From Actinomycetota bacterium (GTDB lineage Bacteria > Actinomycetota > Thermoleophilia > Gaiellales > Gaiellaceae), in NCBI GenBank assembly GCA_003162235.1, contig PMMN01000028.1, positions 1,847-26,146 on the forward strand: a stretch of 24,300 nt of DNA, in the 5' to 3' direction. Position 1 is the stretch's first letter. Every line of letters begins with the position of its first letter. The position numbers were made by a program, and so were the translations under genes. The notes below the pieces were generated by a model. That model had not been told where the DNA came from. It saw nothing but the letters and a program-made list of their open reading frames with translations, and did not search any database. This document shows positions 15,010-22,317 of this stretch, one piece after another.

Positions 15010-17214
15010 GTGGACACAAAGACACTCGTAGTTGCCGAGAAGCCGTCGGTCGGACGCGATCTCTCCGGCGCGCTGCCGGGATCCTTCGCCAAGCACGAAG
15101 GCTACCTCGAGTCGGATACCCACGTCATCACGTGGGCGGTCGGCCATCTCGTCGAGCTGGTCGAGCCCGAGGACTACGACGAGCGCTTCAAGCGCTGGCG
15201 CATGGCCGACCTGCCGATCCTGCCCGAAGCTTTCAGGCTGAAGCCGCGCGACTCCAAGTCCCGCAAGCAGCTCGACGTCGTTCTCAAACAGCTCAAGCGC
15301 GAAGACGTCGCGGAGGTCATCAACGCCTGCGACGCCGGGCGTGAGGGCGAGCTGATCTTCGCGTACGTCTACGAGGTCTACCTCAGGGCGCGTGGCGCCA
15401 AGGCGAAACCGATCGAGCGGCTGTGGATCTCGAGCATGACCAAGCAGGCGATCCGCGACGGCTTCGAGCACCTGCGCCCGGGCGAGCAGATGGCGTCGCT
15501 CGAAGCCGCGGCGCGCTCGCGCTCGGAGGCAGATTGGCTGGTTGGCATGAACGCCACCCGAGCCGCCACCATCCGTGGCCGCGCCTGGGTGGGCGGCGTG
15601 GTTTCGCTCGGACGAGTGCAGACTCCGACGCTGGCGATGATCGTGAGGCGGGAGCGGGAGATCCAGGCTTTTGTCCCGGAGCCATACTGGCTCGTCCACG
15701 CCGGCTTCGACGCCGGCTATGAGGGACTCTGGTTCGAGGATGACGAGACGCGGCTGAACGACGGCGAGCGCGCAGGGGCGATCGCCGACAAGGTGAGCGG
15801 GGCCGAGGGCCTGGTCACCTCGGTCGAGCGCAAGGAGGCAAGCGAGCGCTCGCCGCTTCTCTACGACCTCACCTCGCTCCAGCGCGACGCCAACCGCCGT
15901 TTCGGCTTTTCCGCCCAGCGGACGCTCAGGACGGCGCAATCCCTATATGAAGGCAGGAAAGCGATCACCTACCCGCGCACGAACTCGCGCTTCCTCTCCG
16001 GCGACATGGTCTCGCTGCTCAAACCCACGGCCGCCACGCTCGAGCCGATCGCGGAGTACGCGGAAGGGGCGCGATTCGTGCTTGCGCTCGAGAGCTTGCC
16101 GCTCGGGCGCGTTGTCAACGACGCCAAGATCGAGGATCACCACGCGATCATCCCCACCAACGACGAGCACGACGTCGAGAGCTTCTCCGACGACGAGCGG
16201 CGCATCTTCGACCTTGTTGCCCGCCGCTTCCTGGCTGTCTTCCATCCTCCGGCGCGTTACGCGAACACGACCGTCGTCACCGAGATCGAAGGCGAGAACT
16301 TCCGTACTCGCGGGAAAGTCACCCTCGCGGCGGGCTGGCGCGCGGTCTATGGCTACGGAGCGAGCGGGAACGGGCGCAAGAAAGAGGCCGGCGAAACCGA
16401 AGAGGATGGAGAAGGGGGCGAGCTCCCGGCGCTTGTGGAGGGGCAGAAGGTCTTATGCGTGAGCGCCGAGAGCGAGGGCAAGGAGACGAAGCCGCCGCCT
16501 CGCTACAACGAAGCCACCCTGCTCCTGGCGATGGAGACGGCGGGGAAGCTGATCGACGACGACGAGTTGCGCGAGGCGATGAAAGAGCACGGCCTGGGCA
16601 CGCCCGCGACCCGCGCCGAGACGATCGAGACGCTGATCAGGCGCGAGTACATCGAGCGCGCCGGCAAGGAACTGCACCCGACACCCAAAGGCTTGCAGGT
16701 GATCTCCATGCTCGAGGAGCATCCGCTCACTTCCGCCGAGCTCACCGGCGACTGGGAGAAGCGCCTCGGCGACATCGAACACGGCTCCGGCGACCGGGCC
16801 GCCTTCATGCACGAGATCGAGCGCTTCACGCGCGAGACCGTCGAGAAGATAGCGGCGCTCGACCGCGAGAAACTCCGCCCCGAGAGGGTCGAGCTCGGGC
16901 TCTGCCCTCGCTGTGGCGCTGAGACAAGCGAGATCATCCGCGAGAACTCGCGCGCCTATGGCTGCACTAGCTGGAAGAGCCGCGAGGAGACGGGTTGCGG
17001 CTTCGTGATCTGGAAAAAGATCGCCGGACGCTCAATAACGCCCGAGATTGCCCGACAACTACTTGCAATAGGACGTACTAATGACGTAATATCCGGATTC
17101 CGAAGCCGAGGCGGCAAACATTTTCGCGCGCGCCTCGTCTTGAACGCTGAAGGACAGATCGAGTTCGAGTTTCCGGCGCGCTCGCAGACTGCCCAGCCGG
17201 CTGCCGCGGAATAA
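15010..17214 (+). CDS. topB: DNA topoisomerase III (type IA)
   Basis: About 734 residues. It relaxes or decatenates DNA by breaking one strand through a 5'-phosphotyrosine. The N-terminal Toprim domain starts TLVVAEKPSVGRDL and has DAGREGE (base ~15334). The active-site Tyr321 is in ITYPRTNSRFLS. RVQTPTLAMIV is typical of TopB. The C-terminus has a Cys4 zinc ribbon (CPRCG ... GCTSW ... GCGF) and a final beta-rich Topo_C segment. GTG 15010 was chosen because it starts at the conserved TKTLVVAEKPS and has AAGGTG a few bases upstream; GTG 15001 is the alternative. The frame is open back to 14935, but the added residues have no homology. The last 60 codons are less GC-rich than the rest. Confidence 0.92.
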   Translation: MDTKTLVVAEKPSVGRDLSGALPGSFAKHEGYLESDTHVITWAVGHLVELVEPEDYDERFKRWRMADLPILPEAFRLKPRDSKSRKQLDVVLKQLKREDVAEVINACDAGREGELIFAYVYEVYLRARGAKAKPIERLWISSMTKQAIRDGFEHLRPGEQMASLEAAARSRSEADWLVGMNATRAATIRGRAWVGGVVSLGRVQTPTLAMIVRREREIQAFVPEPYWLVHAGFDAGYEGLWFEDDETRLNDGERAGAIADKVSGAEGLVTSVERKEASERSPLLYDLTSLQRDANRRFGFSAQRTLRTAQSLYEGRKAITYPRTNSRFLSGDMVSLLKPTAATLEPIAEYAEGARFVLALESLPLGRVVNDAKIEDHHAIIPTNDEHDVESFSDDERRIFDLVARRFLAVFHPPARYANTTVVTEIEGENFRTRGKVTLAAGWRAVYGYGASGNGRKKEAGETEEDGEGGELPALVEGQKVLCVSAESEGKETKPPPRYNEATLLLAMETAGKLIDDDELREAMKEHGLGTPATRAETIETLIRREYIERAGKELHPTPKGLQVISMLEEHPLTSAELTGDWEKRLGDIEHGSGDRAAFMHEIERFTRETVEKIAALDREKLRPERVELGLCPRCGAETSEIIRENSRAYGCTSWKSREETGCGFVIWKKIAGRSITPEIARQLLAIGRTNDVISGFRSRGGKHFRARLVLNAEGQIEFEFPARSQTAQPAAAE

Positions 17215-17296
17215 GGAAGGACCGAAGCCCGTTTCCGTCAGTAGGCAAGCACCCGGGGAAAGTCGCGGGTCGTGAGGAAGAGTCTGAGCGAGAGTA

Positions 17297-18430
17297 ATGG
17301 TTTCGCGATCAGGCCAAGAGAGAAGAAAGGACGTCGAGGGTCAGTTGACGCAAAATCAATTGCAAGCAGTTTTTGAGAGTAGCGAGAGCGTCCGCGCTTT
17401 CGTGGACACCGCCGAAGAGCGCGGCACTGTCGAGCCTGCGGAAATAGGAGCGCTCGTAGTGGAGCACGACCTCACCGAGATCGAGGTCGAAGATTTGATG
17501 CGCGAGCTCGAGCGACTCGGCATCGAGATCGCCCAGCCGGCGGAGGCTGCCGCCACCGAGGATGCTGTCGAGCCCGTGGAGGCCGTGCCGGTAGAGGTGC
17601 CGGAGCTTTCCGGTGCCGCTGACAGCCTGCAGCTGTTCCTTGCCGATGTCGGCAAGCACAGACTGCTGACCGCCGCCGACGAGGTGACTCTCGCCAAGCG
17701 CATCGAGCGCGGCGATCCGGTCGCCAAGCGGCGGATGATCGAGTCCAACCTTCGCTTGGTCGTCTCGATCGCAAAGGGCTACCGTGGCCTCGGCGTGCCT
17801 TTCCTCGATCTGATTCAGGAAGGAACGCTTGGCCTCAACCGTGCGGTCGAGAAGTTCGACTGGCGGCGCGGCTACAAGTTCTCGACCTACGCAACCTGGT
17901 GGATTCGGCAGTCGGTGCAGCGCGCGGTCGCAAACCATGCGCGCACGATTCGCGTGCCTGTGCACGTCGTCGAGCGTCAGCAGAAGCTCTCCCGGGCCGC
18001 TCGCCGGCTCGAGGTCGAGCTGGGGCGCGAGGCAACGCGTGACGAGCTCGCCGAGGCTACCGGTCTTCCGATCCAGCATGTGGACGAGGCACTGGGTGCG
18101 GCCTCGGCCTCGGTGTCGCTGAACCAGACCGTTGGAGCCGATGACGAGGGTGAGCTCGGCGATCTGTTTGCCGATCGCGAGGCTTCCGATCCCTTCGAAG
18201 AGGCCGAAGAGTCGCTGCGGCGGCAGGGCGTTCGTAAGGCGCTCGAGGCTCTACCCGAGCGCGAGCGGCGCATTCTCGAGCTGCGTTTCGGCTTCGAGGG
18301 CGAGCCCTGGACGCTCGAGGCGATCGGGCACGAGCTCGACCTCACCCGTGAGCGCGTACGCCAGCTCGAGGGCCAGGCTCTCGCCCGGCTTTCGGCTCTG
18401 CGTGAGCTGTCCTCGCTCGCAGCCGCCTGA
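17297..18430 (+). CDS. RNA polymerase sigma factor, RpoD/SigA family
   Basis: A 377-residue sigma-70 protein. A region 1.1-like N-terminus (about residues 17-77) is followed by an Ala/Glu/Val linker. Region 1.2 is near 107-140 ([16 protein letters not shown]). Region 2 contains [26 protein letters not shown] and the -10-reading [22 protein letters not shown]. Region 3 follows, then region 4.2 with [17 protein letters not shown], which reads the -35. Having region 1.1 and full regions 2-4 makes it a primary or primary-like sigma; a group 2 paralogue cannot be excluded because another copy may lie elsewhere. The ATG at 17297 lacks a strong Shine-Dalgarno sequence. The 82-base gap after topB has no clear terminator. 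Confidence 0.9.
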   Translation: MVSRSGQERRKDVEGQLTQNQLQAVFESSESVRAFVDTAEERGTVEPAEIGALVVEHDLTEIEVEDLMRELERLGIEIAQPAEAAATEDAVEPVEAVPVEVPELSGAADSLQLFLADVGKHRLLTAADEVTLAKRIERGDPVAKRRMIESNLRLVVSIAKGYRGLGVPFLDLIQEGTLGLNRAVEKFDWRRGYKFSTYATWWIRQSVQRAVANHARTIRVPVHVVERQQKLSRAARRLEVELGREATRDELAEATGLPIQHVDEALGAASASVSLNQTVGADDEGELGDLFADREASDPFEEAEESLRRQGVRKALEALPERERRILELRFGFEGEPWTLEAIGHELDLTRERVRQLEGQALARLSALRELSSLAAA

Positions 18431-18582
18431 CCGGTAGCTTCAGGTAGACCCAACGCTCTCCGAGCGGTGTCCTGCGACGCCCTCGAGAGGGCTGTCGCTA
18501 GGATCCTCCACCACGACCGGACGATCACGGGGAGGAAGCAGTTCTAGCTCGAACGTGGAAAGCAGTTGCTCTTCTCGCGGCG

Positions 18583-20181
18583 GTGCTCGCGGTCGGGGCG
18601 GGGTGCGGCGGCTCCGGCGATGCATCGAAGGGCCTACCAAGGTTCAAGACGCGTAGCTTTTCGGTGCTTCGGGTCGAGATCGACGCGGGTGCCGACTCGC
18701 TCGATCCCGGGCTTTCCTTCACCTCGGAGAGCTGGCAGAGCCTCTGGAACGTCTATCTGAGCCCGCTCGGATACGCGCATGCGAACGGCCGGACGAGCAC
18801 GCGAATCGTGCCGGCGCTGGCGGAGAAGATGCCGGACATCTCCGGCGGCGGCCGGGTCTACGAGTTTCGCCTCCGCAAGGGCCTGCGTTACTCGAATGGC
18901 AAGTTCGTGCTGGCAAGCGACTTCGGCAACGCGATCCGCAGGCTCTACCTGCTCGACTCCTTCGGGGCGCCGTTCTTCGACGACATCGTCGGCGCCGGAG
19001 TGAACGCCGCGCGCCGAGGGCCGATCTCCGGCATTCAAACTGACGATTTGACGAGAGAGGTCACGATCCATCTCGCGCGTCCGAACCCCAGTTTCCTCGA
19101 CGCGCTGGCGAGTCTCTTCGCCGCACCGGTTCCTCCGGGCACGCCCAGTCGCGATCAGACGCGCGCTCCGATCCCGTCGACAGGGCCGTACAAGATCTCC
19201 CAGGTCAAATGGCCGAGGGAGTTCACCCTGACCCGGAACCGCTACTTCAGGGCCACGTACGCCGTCCCGGACACCAACCCCGACCGGATCGTCGTCAGCA
19301 TCGTCCGCGGCAGCAGGACGGCGTTCGAGCGGCTGGTGGCCGGACAGGCCGACTACGTGGACGCTCCGATGGCGCTCGCCTCGCTCGAGCGCGCTCAAAA
19401 GAAGGGCCTGGTGCAGCTCCGTACTTCGGCCGCAGCCAACACGCACTACTTCTTCATGAACACGACCGAGCGACCGTTCAACGACATTCGCGTGCGCCGC
19501 GCGGTCAACTACGCCATCGACCGCAAGCACCTGGCGAGCATCTTCGGAAAGCCGGCGGTGCCGACCGAGAACATCCTGCCGCCGCTGTACCCCTCGTACC
19601 GGAAGCACGATCTCTACCCGTTCAACATCTGGAGAGCGCGGGCGCTCGTGCGCCGGGCCAAAGCCGTCGGCGCGCGGGTGACGGTCTACGGGCTCACGAG
19701 CCCGGCATCCGCCCGCATCGCAACTCTCTATCTGGCGCAGCAGCTCGCTGCGATCGGCCTCAAGCCGAGCCCGATACCGAAGCTCTTGCCCCCCGCCCTC
19801 TACTGGTCCAGGATCGGTAGCCGGCAAACCCGCGCTCAGATCGGATATGCGTTCTGGATCCAGGGCTACCCGAGCCCGTTCGAGTGGTTCGAGTCGTTGC
19901 TCAGCGCCAACCGGATCCACCGGCCCGCGAACACGAACTACTCGTTCGCCAACATTGCCCCCGTGAACGCCGAGATCGCACGGCTGGCGCGGGAGCCGGA
20001 GCTGAACGACGACGTGAACGCCCGCTGGGCCTCGCTCGATCGGCTGGCGATGCGGTGGGCGCCGCTCGCACCCTTCCTGAACGAGCTCCAGGTGGACGCC
20101 TTCGGCCCGCTCGTCGACCTTCGCTGCGTCACGGTGAATGCTCTCTACGGGCTCGATTACGGCCGGGTCTGCCTGAAGTAG
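18583..20181 (+). CDS. ABC transporter substrate-binding lipoprotein, family 5 (peptide/nickel type)
   Basis: 532 residues from the first standard start, GTG 18583. The SBP_bac_5 pattern is clear: VPALAEKMPDI, YEFRLRKGLRYSNG, STGPYKI, a central FERLVAGQADYVD, and VRRAVNYAIDRKHLASIFG. The protein should bind oligopeptides or other small solutes outside the cell membrane and hand them to a permease; no permease or ATPase gene is adjacent. The standard start leaves only seven residues before the lipobox Cys (VGAGCGG), too few for export. In the same frame upstream lie codons for LARTWKAVALLAAV, which completes a lipoprotein signal, and GGAGG lies at 18531-18535. However, no ATG, GTG, TTG or CTG exists between the in-frame stop at 18499 and 18583. 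The true start is therefore probably at 18541-18544 with an altered or unusual codon. Confidence 0.85.
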   Translation: MLAVGAGCGGSGDASKGLPRFKTRSFSVLRVEIDAGADSLDPGLSFTSESWQSLWNVYLSPLGYAHANGRTSTRIVPALAEKMPDISGGGRVYEFRLRKGLRYSNGKFVLASDFGNAIRRLYLLDSFGAPFFDDIVGAGVNAARRGPISGIQTDDLTREVTIHLARPNPSFLDALASLFAAPVPPGTPSRDQTRAPIPSTGPYKISQVKWPREFTLTRNRYFRATYAVPDTNPDRIVVSIVRGSRTAFERLVAGQADYVDAPMALASLERAQKKGLVQLRTSAAANTHYFFMNTTERPFNDIRVRRAVNYAIDRKHLASIFGKPAVPTENILPPLYPSYRKHDLYPFNIWRARALVRRAKAVGARVTVYGLTSPASARIATLYLAQQLAAIGLKPSPIPKLLPPALYWSRIGSRQTRAQIGYAFWIQGYPSPFEWFESLLSANRIHRPANTNYSFANIAPVNAEIARLAREPELNDDVNARWASLDRLAMRWAPLAPFLNELQVDAFGPLVDLRCVTVNALYGLDYGRVCLK

Positions 20182-20283
20182 CAACGTCGCGCGGCGCTCT
20201 TTACGGCTTGATCAGATGGATTCGCCGGGTCTATCCCTAGAACGAGGGACAAGGCCGCGCCTCCGGAGGCCGATACCAAAACC

Positions 20284-20613
20284 GTGGACGCTGCAGAGCG
20301 AAAGGAAATCCTGAGCCGTTATATCGACCATTCGCGACGGTTCGAGGAAGTCGCGCTGCGCCGCGCCGGCGCAACCAGCGGCGAGGTCATTCCCTTTGGT
20401 TCGCCGCCCCGCATCGAGCAGGAGCCGACGTGCCGTGAGCTGGAGGTTCTTCAGCTCATCTCCGACGGCCTCGTCAACCGTGAGATCGGTACCCGCCTCT
20501 TCCTCTCGGAGGAGACGGTCAAATCCCACGTTCGCCACCTGCTCGCCAAGCTCCAGGCCCGGTCAAGAGCCCACGCCGTAGCTGTTGGCTTCCGGCGCGG
20601 GCTCATCAGCTAG
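20284..20613 (+). CDS. Stand-alone LuxR-type helix-turn-helix protein
   Basis: A 109-residue protein whose C-terminal 60 residues are a GerE/LuxR DNA-binding domain (TCRELEVLQLISDGL ... LFLSEETVKSHVRHLLAKL). The first 45 residues are charged and show no receiver or ligand-binding domain, so it is either constitutively active or controlled by a partner. The start is GTG 20284. GGAGG lies 14 bases away, which is rather far, so the start is only moderately sure. It is preceded by the substrate-binding-protein gene on the same strand. It is one of three LuxR-type regulators in the window and could control its neighbours to the right. Confidence 0.8.
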   Translation: MDAAERKEILSRYIDHSRRFEEVALRRAGATSGEVIPFGSPPRIEQEPTCRELEVLQLISDGLVNREIGTRLFLSEETVKSHVRHLLAKLQARSRAHAVAVGFRRGLIS

Positions 20614-20623
20614 ATTCGACCGG

Positions 20624-20644
20624 TTATCCCCACCCTGTGGATAA
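20624..20644. promoter_or_regulatory. Two facing DnaA-box-like 9-mers
   Basis: TTATCCCCA (one mismatch to TTATCCACA) is followed after CCC by TGTGGATAA, the exact complement of a consensus DnaA box. Together they make an imperfect inverted repeat just after the LuxR-type gene, so the element could equally be a weak terminator hairpin. Confidence 0.45.
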
Positions 20645-20677
20645 TCCCTCGATAGGGGGATGCCTAAGGACACCGAA

Positions 20678-20699
20678 AGGGGAAGGATCGAGTTCCCCT
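20678..20699 (-). terminator. Terminator-like stem after the small peptide ORF
   Basis: Read leftward, AGGGGAA and TTCCCCT pair across CTCGATCC, followed by TTCGG. The stem begins within the TAG stop of the small ORF. The T-run is short, so efficiency is uncertain. Confidence 0.45.
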
Positions 20700-20775
20700 A
20701 CCAGGCCCTGATGTTGCCGCCGATAGCGGCTATCGCAGCAATGGCTGAGATGAGCCCAAAAAGACGCGTTTTCAT
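20698..20775 (-). CDS. Small hydrophobic 25-residue peptide (new small ORF)
   Basis: An ATG at 20775 (minus strand) opens a 25-codon frame ending in TAG. It begins MKTRLFGLIS, continues with an Ala/Ile-rich hydrophobic core, and ends GGNIRAW. A purine-rich AGGGGGG sits about five bases before the ATG, a strong Shine-Dalgarno sequence, and a stem-loop follows the stop. The two basic residues at the start followed by a single hydrophobic helix suit a small membrane peptide or a secreted peptide precursor. There is no cysteine, so it is not a typical AgrD or bacteriocin. It is divergent from the HD-GYP gene across 105 bases. I know of no family for it; translation is inferred from the signals around it. 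Confidence 0.5.
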   Translation of the reverse strand: MKTRLFGLISAIAAIAAIGGNIRAW

Positions 20776-20799
20776 GACACCCCCCTATTCCGATAGAGA

Positions 20800-20839
20800 T
20801 CGCTACACGGGCGACCGCGAACAGTCGCTAACCGCGAAC
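20800..20839. repeat. Paired TCGCTA / ACCGCGAAC direct repeats
   Basis: TCGCTA occurs at 20800-20805 and 20825-20830; ACCGCGAAC occurs at 20814-20822 and 20831-20839. They lie in the 105-base divergent region between the small peptide and the HD-GYP gene, so they are candidate operator half-sites for a shared regulator. Confidence 0.4.
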
Positions 20840-20880
20840 CTTCGGGTGGCACCTTAGTTGTTCTTCAGAGGGACTTCAAC

Positions 20881-22311
20881 GTGAGAGACGTAGTATCCGC
20901 ACCTCGGGTGAGCGGAGAAAGCGCGTTAGCGACCATGGACTCCAAGACTCGTGACGATCAAACCGGAGGGCGCACAGCTTTGTATGTGTTGAGCCTGATG
21001 AGTATCGCTGGGCTCCTCTCGGTATTTGCATCGACTCTGCCTGCGAGTCAACCCCCGCTATCAGCACTCGTAATACTGATACTGACGTCGCTTCTTGCAG
21101 AGAGACAGAGCGTCAGGCTGGCACCCTCAATAGAGATCTCTGTCGCATTTTTCCCGGTTCTTTTCACTGCCGTACTCTTTGGCGGTTTCTGGGCCGGTTT
21201 AGTCGGGGCAGCTGGCCTTTCACTTCATATCGGAAGACCGTATCTGCGTTGGGCAAGCTGGCTCTCAACGCGGGTAATAGTTGCAACAGTCGCGGGCGAG
21301 GTCGCTCAACTCACTCAGTACTCAAAATCTCACTCGCTTGCGTCACTTACGCTATCAGCGATCGCTGCTGTTGTTGCTTACGTGTTTCTTGACACCGCTA
21401 TAGCTGCGATGACGCTAACGGTGCGGAAGACTGCGAAGGTAATCGAGCTAGTGCGTATGACGATCGTGATCGATACCGTATCGATCTTACTTTATTCGCC
21501 GATAATCGCCGTTCTTGTGTACGCCTATCTAGAGGCGCCGCGATGGACGTTGATTCTTTTCGTCGCACCGGCGTTTGCTACTCAGCGGTTGTTCATTCTC
21601 TACCGTGAACAAGCGGACACCGCAAAGCGGCTATCCGAAGCTATCGCGCGTTTAGAAAGAGTGAACCTTTCTTTCGCGACGGCACTCGTTACAGCGCTCG
21701 ACGCCCGAGATCACTACACGGCGGGACACTCGGCGGCGGTCGCCGTTTATGCGCGAGATATCGCGCTGCAGTCTGGGCTTTCTGAACACGAACAACGCAT
21801 GGCCCATCTTTGCGGTCTTCTTCACGACATCGGGAAAATTGGTGTACCGACCAGCGTTCTCGAGAAGCGTGGTCCCCTAGCGGCGGATGAGAGGTTAGCG
21901 ATAGAGACTCACGCCGAAGTCGGAGCCTCAATACTAGAACGAATAGAAGGGTATGAGGAAATCGCTCTTGCTGTTCGCCATCACCATGAACGTTTCGACG
22001 GCCTAGGTTATCCGGCCGGCCTATTTGGCGAAGACACGTCTAACTTGGCGAGGATTGTCGCTGTCGCCGACGCGTATAGTGCTATGACATCGGCGCGTCC
22101 ATACCGGGTCGCTCTTACGAAGGAAGAAGCGTGGCGCCGAATCGAAGCGGAAGCCGGGAAACAGTTCGATCCGAGTGTTGTTGAAGCGTTCGCTCGCGTA
22201 CTCGAGAAAGCGAGCGAGGCCTACGTGTCGGGCACTGACAGGGATTTCGAGATAGAGGCCGGTGAGCTCGCTTTGCTCGAATCGAGCGCTTCTCTAGCGT
22301 CTATCCGGTAG
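20881..22311 (+). CDS. Membrane-anchored HD-GYP domain protein
   Basis: 476 residues. After about 30 polar residues come six to eight hydrophobic segments (about 30-245), then a short coiled-coil linker (QADTAKRLSEAIARLERVN), then an HD-GYP domain. The metal-binding HD is His315-Asp316 in LLHDIGKIGVP, and GYP is at 376-378 in HHERFDGLGYPAGL. HD-GYP enzymes hydrolyse cyclic di-GMP to GMP or pGpG, so this is probably a c-di-GMP phosphodiesterase gated by its membrane sensor; activity on cGAMP or loss of activity cannot be ruled out. GTG 20881 has GAGGGA eight bases upstream. Codon use is clearly less GC-biased than elsewhere (30 of 60 bases GC at 21361-21420). Its stop lies six bases from the convergent LuxR gene. 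Confidence 0.92.
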   Translation: MRDVVSAPRVSGESALATMDSKTRDDQTGGRTALYVLSLMSIAGLLSVFASTLPASQPPLSALVILILTSLLAERQSVRLAPSIEISVAFFPVLFTAVLFGGFWAGLVGAAGLSLHIGRPYLRWASWLSTRVIVATVAGEVAQLTQYSKSHSLASLTLSAIAAVVAYVFLDTAIAAMTLTVRKTAKVIELVRMTIVIDTVSILLYSPIIAVLVYAYLEAPRWTLILFVAPAFATQRLFILYREQADTAKRLSEAIARLERVNLSFATALVTALDARDHYTAGHSAAVAVYARDIALQSGLSEHEQRMAHLCGLLHDIGKIGVPTSVLEKRGPLAADERLAIETHAEVGASILERIEGYEEIALAVRHHHERFDGLGYPAGLFGEDTSNLARIVAVADAYSAMTSARPYRVALTKEEAWRRIEAEAGKQFDPSVVEAFARVLEKASEAYVSGTDRDFEIEAGELALLESSASLASIR

Positions 22312-22317
22312 CCCGCC

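Noticed and set aside
18634..20184. 516-residue minus-strand open frame
   Set aside because: Shadow of the substrate-binding-protein gene, whose plus-strand product has a clear family pattern; the antisense product does not.
20660..20857. 65-residue plus-strand frame opposite the small peptide ORF
   Set aside because: No Shine-Dalgarno, no hydrophobic or domain pattern, and it crosses the stem-loop and the direct repeats; the minus-strand frame has better signals.
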